64,000 nucleotides of DNA from Zychaea mexicana (taxonomy: Eukaryota > Mucoromycota > Mucoromycetes > Mucorales > Lichtheimiaceae): NCBI RefSeq assembly GCF_025766255.1, contig NW_026516709.1, positions 124,001 to 188,000 of the forward strand, given 5' to 3'. Position numbers and translations under genes: made by a program. The notes beneath the pieces were generated by a model that was not told the origin of the DNA, did not search any database, and saw only the letters and a list, made by a program, of their open reading frames with translations. Below, one piece after another: positions 26,601-41,972 of the stretch (within the stretch, counting starts at the first letter, position 1; every line of letters starts with the position of its first letter).

Positions 26601-27582
26601 AGCCAACGGTAGCGAAAAGCATAGAGTTTGGTTCAAATTTTGCTATAGCAACATGCGTTGCTGGTCTATAAATGAACATGTGAGTTAAGTTTTTTTTTTT
26701 TTTTGCTACACATCCTGCACCTTTACAAATAAAAATAACCTTATATGCCACAGCTTTTTCCATGCCGGCAAAGGCTGGCTTCCTTCTTTATGGATAGGCA
26801 TCCACACCGAGATCTCTTGTCCTGCTGCCAAAAGATGGCCTACCCACCACATAACATATATAAATTTTAAAAGACCCATCCTGGTGTATTTGTAGTTCGA
26901 GAGATGAATAGAGAACGAGTGCAACATTTTACCATCTTTGCCCCAATCAAGGCAGCTCACGCGTGTTCCAGTATCAATCACAGTATCGAAATGCCACTGT
27001 TGCTGGTTTGTAAAAAGTAAATCATACTATATCTTCGTGTAATCGCTTTGCTTGGGGGGTTTTTTTTTCAATGAAAGCTTACTTTTGACTTTGTTTTATC
27101 CGAGTATTGCCATATGCCAATTTGTGTTCCGCATGCAAGTGCAAGCTATGAAATAGATCGATGCACACACAAAAAAAGGGTGGGTTTGAGTTTTGATAAC
27201 ATTATAATAACACGCGTTTACCCAGGAACAAGCAACTGGAACAAGCTATTGAGAAAACTTACACGACCCGTCCTTGGACATCCAGCAACAGCTGTCACCA
27301 TTTCGCGCTGGTCGTCATTGCCTAGGGTTTTCGAAGAAACGATTTGAACAAGTTTTGCTGGATCGGCATAAATGACGACTTTTGACCCGGTTGCATATAT
27401 CTAATAAGCGGGGGGGCGGGGGGGAAAGGCGCAAAAGTTAATTCCTTTCTCGTCGAATTGCCCCGCAAAAAGGACAAGAAAGAAAGAATACAAACAATGT
27501 AGCGGATGGATTTCCACACAAAGGCTTCAATCGCATGAGGTTGTGGATTGACTTGGCCTGGACAAATGCTCTCCAGGAACAT
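17072..27582 (-). CDS. RAV1: Rav1/DMX (Rabconnectin-3 alpha) WD-repeat protein, RAVE complex subunit
   Basis: A many-exon gene over 10.5 kb that would promote reassembly of V1 and Vo sectors of the V-ATPase. Start at 27582 gives MFLESICPGQVNP, the usual Rav1 N-terminus, with exon 2 reading IYATGSKVVIYAD. The N-terminal WD region runs from about 27.5 to 23.7 kb. The conserved Rav1 core follows: DEDDITVDHVPQICLSTLLR near 23.25 kb, GLSDHEKIHLVAMIDTF near 22.9 kb, LLWEDARALGIFMWLQKSE near 22.45 kb, and TLYYLALRKKSLLQSLWR near 22.3 kb. An acidic insert with repeated LF/IF motifs lies at about 20960-21310. The C-terminal propeller (VSDIRQRSIMHTFSAHNSRI, GTLVTGSIDGDLKIWD) ends at 17072; the last exons are 17277-17366 and 17072-17203. 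I did not fix every internal exon edge. OXR1 lies directly upstream on the same strand. Confidence 0.93.
23612..23650. repeat. (ACT)n microsatellite in a RAV1 intron
   Basis: About 13 tandem ACT/TAC units in non-coding sequence between two RAV1 exons. Confidence 0.9.
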
Positions 27583-28305
27583 GACACAACAAGGATTTTT
27601 TTTAAAAAAAAAAGGGTCTGTTCTAAGAGAGAGAGAGAGAAGGAGAGAAGAACAAGGCGCGGGAGTCAAAAAAGGGTTTGAGAGAAAGAAAAAGAATCCT
27701 GCAGCTGAGGCAAATTAAAGCATCAAGGGGTGACAGCTTAATAAACAGTAATATTAACCAGTGAGGGATGCTTTAAACTCTTTCATCATCACCCGATGAA
27801 CACGCAAGTTATATATATACCATGTAACATAGTGCATGTATTACTATGGTGGACCATCATGCACCAACAACAGTGGAAGAACTTTTGGTAAACTTTTAGC
27901 GCGTGACTACAATTGGGTTTATGTACAAGGATACGTCATTCATTCCCTGTTGATCACTGGTCTTCACTGCTGGTTTAATTGGAAGCTGTCATTTGCCACA
28001 CAGCAAGCAAGCAGAAAGACAACGCTGCCTCACAAATATAAGATTGATGTAGACATTGGGATTTACTACATACATACACACATAATTTTTATTTTTGCGA
28101 TATTTATACTGCTAACTACTGCTGGAAATTATCCTAGAGATTAAATGTTGATATATGGATGGGAGATGCAAATGCCAGTTGTTGTTGTTGTTGTTGTTTG
28201 TTATGAGTTGTGTCAGGCTTTCTGTTTTTTTTTATACACAAGCCATCAAAACTGTAAAAAAAAAAAAAGATGGGAGAGTAACATAGAGTGTAGAGCTCCG
28301 TTTTT
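27583..28305. other. RAV1 upstream region and OXR1 3' flank
   Basis: 723 bp between the OXR1 stop and the RAV1 start on the same strand. It holds an AG-rich run near 27628-27650 just 5' of RAV1 and (GTT) repeats near 28180-28200. A 102-codon plus-strand frame at 27836-28144 has no recognisable features. The RAV1 promoter should lie here. Confidence 0.5.
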
Positions 28306-28842
28306 TTAAAGTTCACCAGATACTGCAAAGATCTCAAGCTCCATGCAAGCGAATTCCGGTTTACGTGATAAACTTTCATTATCAAACGTTGGGCAAGGTT
28401 CACTATGTCCATGCTCCAAGTCCGAGTTGATCCACAACCCGAATTTGCCGTCACTAAAAAAAAAAAGTGTAGTACCCACCCCCCCCTGTGCGTGTGAGTG
28501 AATGGGATGGGAGGATGAACCACAGTAATAAGACTTACCCGCCTCCAATGGCTATAAATTCTGTTTCGGATAAGATCATGTATTCATTCTTGCCTGTCCA
28601 TGGAAACACTTGGACATTACCCGTATTTTTGCAATATTTCCATAGAAAACTAGTTAAAATGATTCCTTGATTTCAGTATATCTTGTTCTTTTCTTTCAAA
28701 TAATAGTAGTAGTAGGAGTAAGGAAAATACTTGCCATTCACCCGTGCCATAGTAGGAAGCACTGTTGGCCTGGAGAGTCTCATTTAAAAATGCACCAAAT
28801 ATCTATAACAGAGTGACCTTGAAAGTATTAAGATAAAGTCAT

Positions 28843-28879
<37 letters not shown>

Positions 28880-30238
28880 GACGGGAACTACTTACAGTAT
28901 CATCGGCATCCTTGATAGCTAGGACGCACGGTCCACGATAGGATCGACATTGTCTATAAAGCGTGGTCAGACTGGATCCATGTTGGTCCAAACTGTACAA
29001 GAGTGACCATTGGGTGGTAAGTCGATGGCGTCTTGGAAGGTAAGGTCGTAGCTATGTATGTATGTTCGACATGCATCCTGTCAATGTCATGTACAAGTAT
29101 GTGTGTATATATATAACTGAGCCGACATACACACACACACACAAGAAACGCCCGCACACATGCATAAAAAATGCAATGTCGGCTTTTTTTTTACCTTTTC
29201 ACTAATGGTCCGATCCAAGACAGGCTCTGTATCTTCTTTTCTACCCACCAACTGGGGTGGATCCATGATATCCAAGAACGCTACGATACGCTCCTGTCGT
29301 TTTCGTCTTTCTTCTTCGTATTGATTGATGTGTGTGGCCGCCGAAACGAGTGCGTCCACTGCAGCAGATGATGTACTAGTAGTAGTAGTGCTAGCAAATG
29401 TGTTGTTGTTTTTTGCTTTAATACCAGCAGCAACACAACCGCAATAGATTGACGACGAGGACGAGGATACAGAAGATGTCAAAGAAGGTTTCTTATTATT
29501 TCTGCTGCGTCCTCCTCTTTGTTTTCTTCTGCCGGTACAACGCTCGGAACAGACACTTTTTTCGTCTTTTTCTTCTTCGTCTAGACTGGTATTCGAGCTT
29601 GAACTGCTGCTACTGTTGCTGCTTGTAATGCTTTGTGTATCTTCTTCTCCTCGATGATGATGATGCTCTTCCCACTCTATAACCGAAACACTGACAGGCG
29701 TTTCAGTCCCGGTAATCGTTTCGTTATTATTGTTATTGCTGTTGCTGTTGTTATTGTTGTGAATGGTGTAATGGGATGACGATGTTGACGAAATGACTGA
29801 ACTGTCTTTGGTAATGGAAGTGGTAGAGTGTGACTTGTGTGCAAGAGGCGGACGTTGGCGTTGATGTTTATCGTTTGATGAAGAGGAGGTTGCGCCGCCG
29901 AGGCCTTTAATGACCAAAAAAAAAATAATTCAGTGGTTGAGTGCCCCAAACAAACAAACAAACCCTTTGAGAAGTTTCATATTGCTTACGGTTTCTTGCA
30001 AGCATCAAAGCCCCACACACATACCTAGTAATTTCGTGACAAAGCGGGTGATGGGTGATGGTTTGTCGGCATAACTGTCTTCGTCGGTGATCGACCGGTG
30101 AAGCGGATAAAATTCCGGCTTACGGCGTCGATGGTGATGATGATGATGATGATGACGGTGGTGACGATGATGGTACGCGGTGGTTGTTGCTGTTGTTGGT
30201 GCTGGAGACCATGATAAGTGCTGTTGCTGTTTTGTCAT
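28306..30238 (-). CDS. OXR1: TLDc-domain protein, Oxr1 family
   Basis: Six exons (30025-30238, 29195-29904, 28896-29051, 28735-28802, 28539-28649, 28306-28453) give 468 aa with consistent phases. The first ~300 residues are low complexity: poly-His (near 30140), poly-Asn, poly-Ser and acidic runs, with no known domain. The TLDc domain occupies the C-terminal third: LPRRHRLTTQWSLLYSLDQHG, LTTLYRQCRSYRGPCVLAI, FGAFLNETLQ, YYGTGECFLWKY, FGLWINSDLEHG and ELEIFAV. TLDc proteins are linked to oxidation resistance, and several bind V-ATPase; yeast Oxr1 promotes its disassembly. The intron after exon 4 has a GC donor (GCAAGT at 28734), fixed by the GTGECFLW motif. It is tandem with RAV1, a V-ATPase assembly factor. 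Confidence 0.93.
28845..28875. repeat. (AG)n microsatellite in an OXR1 intron
   Basis: About 15 AG units between exons 28735-28802 and 28896-29051, ending some 20 bp from the donor of the latter (minus strand). Confidence 0.9.
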
Positions 30239-31209
30239 GAAGAAGAAGAGTCAAGAAATGTATACTGTGTGAAAAGCGTGGAAAAGCAAGAAGAAGCAGG
30301 AAGGAAAAGGAAGAAAAAGGAAAAGGTATGTGGGCTCCTCCTCTCCTATTTTTATGCTTTTTTTTTTCAACCGTGTAGTATGTACAAGCTACATGCATCC
30401 AATTCTCGAGTAAGAGTGCTTGAATACTCTTTTTGTGTGGATCAAATGGATCGCATCCAATTTATCACAAGCCCTGTGTTTGTTTATTGTTTGTTTCTTG
30501 TTCCTCCTCCTAAAAGTACATCTCTTGTAAGCTTCTTCTTCTTCTTCTTCTCCCCCTTTCTCTTTCCCAGTCAACAACAACAGTCAACAACAACAGTCAA
30601 CAACAACGCCGCAGTCTGCTTCTTTTTCTTTTTATTATCCAAATTGGGTATAAATACGACATGTGTTGTATGCTTTCTTTGAGGGGCCTCACATCTCGTG
30701 AACTAACTATTGTGGTGTGTTGGGCGTGGGAGAAAGTGTTTGTGTCTCTCTTACAACAGCAGCAAAGGTGGTGGTGTCCCATCGTTTTCTTCTTCTTGCT
30801 GCTTCTCGACTCCTGGCCCCCCCCCACCCCTCCCTGTTCTATCCGTCCCTGTCGTTCGGAAAAACGGTCTTTATCTTTTCCCACTTTTTTTTTTTTTGTC
30901 AGCAGTTCATTAATGGGTCTAATGGTGAAATCAATCACCATTTTATTTGGTTTTTTTTTTGGGGGGGGGAAAGAAAAACCTACTCAATGTCTGCTCAGGA
31001 ATCGTGCCATTGCTGTCGAAGATTGCGGGCTAGCTTTTTACGTTTTTGAAACAGTCCTTGGAGTCGCCAGAGCATGTATGTGAATAGTAAACCGCCAATC
31101 CAAAGAAAGAGTGTGCCTGTTTCCATCGATTTCTTTTTTTTTTTTTTTACTACCAGAAACCCCTCTTGCTCCTCCTCCTTGTTTTTGCCACTTTAAAAAG
31201 GTTTATGTG

Positions 31210-31240
<31 letters not shown>

Positions 31241-32028
31241 GCTGAGCTGAGCTGAGCGGAGAGAGCGTCAAAGAAACAAAGAAGAAGAAAGAAAAGGGGG
31301 AGGTCCTCTTCGTTTTACGTACCCCGCGCGCGCGTTGTGGGCGCGCAAGGCTTCTTTTTCTTTTTCTTCTTCCGTTGCATATTGCATACAGCTCCTAAAT
31401 CCCCCCAACGTGTTGAAGAACCAATCATACTCTCTAAAACCAGTACATGACAGCAGGTCTCCCTACCGTTTCTGCGTCTTCGATGACGATGGTTTATTTT
31501 AACAGCTTTAGAGTTCGTACATTATCCTCGTCGTTCTTGACAAACAAAACTAAAGCGATCTTCTTGTGGAAAAGCCCCATTCATGGCTGGTCCTCTTGGA
31601 GTTACTAATTCAATTGTCACCGGGCGAAGGGCCCGTTATGTAGAAAAAGTCTCATATCCACTGCTGCTTCTGTATGTCTATCTTTTTAAAAGTAGTGTGT
31701 AGCGTAGCTATTTTCCAATAGTGTGGCAAGTCACCCCAGGAACTCGAGGATTGCTTTCTTCTAGCACTTGTACACGGACTGTCCTACCACCAACATTCTT
31801 GACTGTCACCCCCCCCCTACCTGCCTACATTTTTATTATCTATATTTGGGACCATTGCTACTGGCATTGATAAAGACCTTTTTTCGCCATCAAGGGAACC
31901 CCCGCACCTACGACATATCAAGCGACCCGAATTTCAAGTGGCGCATTTTGTAAAAAAAAAAAAACAATTTTTCTAAAGGGGTACTGTTTTCTTTTCGTTC
32001 ATTCCCGACGGTCAACAAGAACAAAAAA
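30239..32028. other. Intergenic interval between OXR1 and bL36m
   Basis: Low-complexity DNA: TTC/CTTCTT runs near 30530-30550, CAACAA runs near 30575-30605, long T and G runs near 30890-30970, an (AG) run near 31220, a GAGCT repeat near 31242-31256, and a CG-rich patch at 31324-31346 with two short CGCGCG-type palindromes. The only coding candidate I support is the minus-strand ORF at 30995-31126. Long plus-strand frames here (for example 30661-31083) are products of these runs. Confidence 0.5.
30995..31126 (-). CDS. Possible 43-aa single-pass membrane microprotein
   Basis: ATG at 31126 follows an in-frame upstream stop and an A-rich leader and opens a 43-codon frame. Residues about 5-20 (TLFLWIGGLLFTYMLW) form one hydrophobic segment. 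The rest, LQGLFQKRKKLARNLRQQ, is strongly basic and amphipathic, giving the charge layout of a short tail- or signal-anchored protein. No family is recognised. Mitochondrial outer membrane or ER small subunits have this general shape, but that is only a resemblance. It stands alone, with no splice signal needed. Confidence 0.4.
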   Translation of the reverse strand: METGTLFLWIGGLLFTYMLWRLQGLFQKRKKLARNLRQQWHDS

Positions 32029-32265
32029 ATGTCATTACTCGCACAATTCAGTCGCACATTATTCCAACAAGCACGACAACCTGCTGCTGTTTCACTCATC
32101 ACAACACCCACGGCATCGACTCAAGCCACGCTTCAACTTGTACGTACCATGAAGGTGCGTTCGTCGGTCAAGAAGCTTTGTGATGGATGCACCACTGTTC
32201 GACGACGTGGAAAACTTTTTGTTACCTGTAACAAGAACAAGAAGCACAAGCAACGTCAAGGTTAA
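32029..32265 (+). CDS. RTC6: Mitochondrial large-subunit ribosomal protein bL36m
   Basis: Single exon, 78 aa. The N-terminal ~40 residues are Arg/Gln/Ala-rich without acidic residues and fit a mitochondrial targeting peptide. The C-terminal 38 residues form a complete bL36 protein starting [14 protein letters not shown], with the zinc-binding set C-x2-C-x12-C-x4-H and the basic tail [11 protein letters not shown]. It would sit in the mitochondrial large ribosomal subunit. Start at 32029 is the first ATG after a poly-A-like leader. Assignment is secure. Confidence 0.96.
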   Translation: MSLLAQFSRTLFQQARQPAAVSLITTPTASTQATLQLVRTMKVRSSVKKLCDGCTTVRRRGKLFVTCNKNKKHKQRQG

Positions 32266-32590
32266 AGAACAACAACAACGACGACAATGACCACGATGAC
32301 CACGAAAAAAAAAAAAACGTATTGAGTGACATTGGGACAATGACCAGACCAAAAAAAAAAACACAAAACCCCCCACCTCTCCCACCTCGTTTCTTACTCT
32401 TTGTACATAATATTACATATATATCAAACAACTTTGTTCTTTCAAATTATATAAAGTGCCCGAGTTTTGACATTTGACAAAAACAAGCGACTTTATAATG
32501 ACTGGGAGACCGAATTATATCGTTTATTACATGGAGACAGTAGCGTGTACTTTTTTTCTATTCTATTTGCGAAACGGGGGTTACATGTGA

Positions 32591-38033
<5,443 letters not shown>

Positions 38034-38331
38034 TGTGTGCTAAAAAAGGCGGGAAAGTAAAAAAAAAAAGGTTGTCAACGCTTCCAGTGAGTAGTAGTGG
38101 TGGCGATTCGGGGGTTGGGTGTCGCATGAACCGGAGGTAGGGTGTTGGACAGCCAATTCTTGGTTGGGAGAAGGAAAAGTGGCTTGGACCCAGAATGACT
38201 CTGGGTGACATTTTTGGACGCAAGTATGCAAAGCTCACCCCAACCCCACCCAGCAAACCCGCTCTTTTTTTTTTGTGGGCGAATATATATAGCTTCTCTC
38301 TCTCTCTCCCTCTTTGACATTTTAAAAAAAA
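38034..38331. promoter_or_regulatory. Divergent promoter shared by TRM734 and VAS1
   Basis: 298 bp lie between the two start codons. A TATA-like GAATATATATAGC at about 38280 precedes a CT-rich run and the VAS1 ATG by about 50 bp. Stops lie in frame just upstream of the VAS1 ATG (TAA at 38323), so no longer N-terminal form starts from this reading frame. Confidence 0.6.
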
Positions 38332-41300
38332 ATGGCCACCGAAGAAAAGAAGGAAAACGCTCCCCCTGCAGCAACCGATACACCCACCGATGCTGACGCT
38401 GCCGCTGCTGCCAAGAAGGCTAAGAATGAGGCAAAGAACGAAGAAAAGCGTCGTGCAAAGCTTGCCAAATTCGAGGCTAAGAAGGCCAAGGTAATAATAA
38501 ATTACTGTCTTTTTTATTTTGCAAGGCATAGTAGTAACAATAGTAAAAAACATGATTCCGCGCGCAATTGCTATATCGATTCAAAAGAACTGACACTGTT
38601 CATGTTTACGTAAATATATGTTATAGCAAGAGGCAGAGAAGAAGAAGGCCGCAGCAAACGAAAACAGTGAAAAGAAGAAGAAAAAGGCAGCCAAGACTGC
38701 TGAACAGCCCGTCTTTGTCAACAAGACGCCTGAGGGTGAAAAGAAGGGTAAATCAGAAAAAAAAAACGCGTGTGTGTTATTGAGCCCAAGTATATACCCA
38801 GGAACCGAGCTTAACCTGATGTGGTAGACATGTCCGAACCTATGGCCGGTGCCTATGATCCACACGCTGTTGAGTCTGCTTGGTATCATTGGTGGGTCAA
38901 GCAAGGCTACTTTGAGCCTGAATTGACCGAGGATGGCAAGATCAAGCCCGAAGGTTTGTTTGTGGTTCCTGCACCTCCACCCAACGTCACCGGCTCGCTT
39001 CACATTGGTCACGCCTTGACTGTCTCTATCCAAGATACGCTTGTGCGATGGTAAGCTAAAGGGATTCCTTCCACTTTTTAATTGAAAAAGAGCTAAATCA
39101 AGAAAAAAACGAATTTTTGTATCAGGAACCGCATGTTGGGCAAGACTGTCTTGTTTAATCCCGGTACAGATCACGCCGGTATTTCGTGCCAATCTGTTGT
39201 TGAAAAGAAGCTTTGGAACGAGCAAAAGAAGACGCGCCATGATTTCGGTCGTGAGGCATTCGTTGAGCAAGTGTGGCAGTGGAAGGAAAAGTACGGTGGC
39301 AGAATCCATGAGCAGTTTTACCGTCTTGGTGCTTCGTATGACTGGAACAGAGTTGCATTCACCATGGATCCTGTAAGTTTCCTCGCATGAAATTTTTGGC
39401 ATGGCTGGGGTGGGTGAAACACGTTCGCGTGATGGGATGGGATCAACGGAAACTAACCCAGTGGGGAGGGGGGAATATTAGAAACTCTCGAAAGCTGTTC
39501 GTGAAACGTTCGTCCGCTTGCATCAGGAAGGCACCATCTATCGTGCCAACCGTCTCGTCAACTGGTGTGTGCGCCTGAACACTGCCTTGTCGAACCTCGA
39601 GGTCGAAAACAAGGAATTGCCTGGTCGCATCCTGATGAACGTGCCTGGCTATGAAGCCAACGAAAAGTTCGAATTCGGTGTGTTGAACGAATTCGCCTAC
39701 CAGATTGAAAACTCGGACGAACGCTTGGTGGTTGCTACCACGCGTATTGAAACCATGTTGGGTGATTCTGCCATTGCCGTCCACCCCGAGGATCCTCGCT
39801 ACAAGCATTTGCACGGCAAGTTTGCTGTGCATCCATTCCTCCCTGAACGCCGCATTCCTATTGTGACAGACGACGTTGCTGTTGATATGGAATTCGGTAC
39901 TGGTGCTGTCAAGATCACACCCGCCCACGATTTCAACGATTACGAAGTCGGCAAGCGTCACAACCTTGAATTCATCAACATCATGAACGACGACGGTACC
40001 TTTAACGAAAATGCGGGTCCTTACACGGGCATGAAGCGTTTCCATGTCCGTAAGCAGATCGTTGAGGACTTGAAGGCCAAGGGCTTGTTTGTGGATGTCA
40101 AGGATAACCCAATGACCGTCCCCGTGTGCTCCAAGTCCGGCGATGTCATTGAACCTATCATGAAGCCCCAATGGTGGGTCAGCTGCAAGTCCATGGCTGA
40201 TGCTGCTATCAAGGCCGTCACCGATGGTGAATTGAAGATTGCTCCCAAGGTCTCGGAAGCCGACTGGTTCCGTTGGTTGGGCAACATGCAGGACTGGTGT
40301 ATTTCGCGTCAGTTGTGGTGGGGCCACCGTGTGCCTGCCTACTATGTCAAGTTTGAAGGCGAAGATGCTACGGATTATTCCGACAACGATCGCTGGGTTA
40401 GTGGTCAAGACGAAGCTGCTGCTAAGATCGAAGCTGAAAAGAAGTTTGCTGGCAAAAAGTACACCTTGGAGCAGGATCCTGATGTGCTTGACACCTGGTT
40501 CTCTTCTGGTTTGTGGCCATTCTCTCTCATGGGTTGGCCTGATAAGGTAAAAAACACACACACACACACACACACTTATACATTTAGAGCTAACAACAAA
40601 CTTTTTGTCATAGACCGACGATTTCGAAAAGTTCTATCCTTCGTCGTTGTTGGAGACTGGTTGGGACATTTTGTTCTTCTGGGTCGCCCGTATGGTCATG
40701 CTTGGTATCAAGTTGACCGGCAAGGTGCCTTTCTCTGAAGTCTTTTGCCACGCCATGATCCGTGATGCTCACGGCCGTAAGATGTCCAAGTCGCTTGGTA
40801 ACGTCATTGATCCTGTCGATGTCATTGAAGGTATTGCCTTGGACGGTTTGCACGCCAAATTGCTGGAGGGTAACTTGGATCCTCGTGAAATCGAAAAGGC
40901 AAAGGCTGGTCAAAAGACCGATTACCCCAAGGGTATCCCCCAGTGCGGTACCGATGCCTTGCGTTTCGCTCTCTGCGCTTACACTACCGGTGGACGTGAC
41001 ATCAACTTGGATATCCTGCGTGTTGAGGGTTACCGTAAGTTCTGTAACAAGATCTGGAACGCTACTCGTTTCGCCATGATGAAGCTGGGTAACGACTTCC
41101 AGCCCAATGCTGATGCCAAGGTAATATCTCTCTCTCTCTGCTTTTCTTGGCCTGTTTTTTTTAATGGCTGCTGTTTAGAAAGGTGAAGAAAAAAAAGAGG
41201 GGAATAGTTAATCATGAGCTCTTTATACATGTAGCCCACCGGCAACGAGTCCTTGGCTGACAAGTGGATGCTTTCCAAATTAAATGCTGCCGCAAGAGAC

Positions 41301-41972
41301 ACCAACAAGGCACTTGCCGAGCGAAACTTCATGGCTGCTACCAGCGCTGTCCATCAGTTCTGGTTATACGATCTCTGTGATGTATACATTGTAAGTCCAC
41401 TTGATTAGAAAGAACCCTATATCTAGTCCATTAGATACTAACTTAAATCAACTTGTGCTCGATAGGAAATCATTAAACCCATCTGCGACTCCACCGACGA
41501 ATCGATGGCCAAGCAAAAGCGTGCTGCTCAGGATACCTTGTACACTTGTTTGGAAGGTGGTTTGAAGTTAATGCACCCATTCATGCCATTCGTGACCGAA
41601 GAATTGTATCAGCGCTTGAACCGTCGTGCTGGCGACAAGGTCGAGACCATTGTCAAGGCCCGCTACCCTGTTGAAGAAGCATGCTATGCATTCGCCGAAG
41701 CTGAAAAACAGTTTGATGCCGTCTACGAAGTTGTCAAGACCGTTCGTAGTATAGCCGTTCAGTTCAACGTCAAGAAGGATGGCGTTGCTTACATCCACAC
41801 CGATGATGTTGACTTAACGACCTTGCTCAAGGGCCAATTACTGGCTGTCAAGGCTTTGTGCAAGGGCATCAAGGATTTGACTGTCCTTGAAAGCAGCGAT
41901 AAGCAGGAACCTGCCGATTGCAAGAAGGCTTTAGGTCTCAAGGATAAGGTCGCTGTATATCTTAAGGCTTAA
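38332..41972 (+). CDS. VAS1: Valyl-tRNA synthetase, cytosolic type
   Basis: Eight exons (38332-38490, 38627-38747, 38828-39050, 39126-39372, 39482-40546, 40614-41120, 41235-41390, 41466-41972) give 994 aa. It charges tRNA-Val. The first ~100 residues are a Lys/Ala/Glu-rich eukaryotic extension. The class I core follows: [16 protein letters not shown] (HIGH motif), PGTDHAGI, the CP1 editing domain with [43 protein letters not shown] and [14 protein letters not shown] (KMSKS motif). The C-terminal anticodon-binding helices contain [15 protein letters not shown]. Exon 2 has the Lys-rich run KKKKKAAK. No mitochondrial presequence is visible at this start; fungal VAS1 often serves both compartments through a second start, which I cannot see here. 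Confidence 0.97.

Noticed and set aside
17072..27582. Reading the C-terminal WD part (17.1-19.0 kb) as a separate gene
   Set aside because: Linking exons between 19.0 and 20.9 kb stay open and carry no start or terminator; Rav1/DMX proteins are known to have both N- and C-terminal WD regions.
30661..31083. 140-codon frame on plus
   Set aside because: Built on TTC, G and T runs; no motif, and the minus-strand ORF at 30995-31126 is more protein-like.
38581..39402. 273-codon frame on minus
   Set aside because: Antisense to VAS1 exons 2-4.
39443..40573. 376-codon frame on minus
   Set aside because: Lies entirely opposite the main VAS1 exon, whose protein is unmistakable; it arises from the codon bias of the sense gene.
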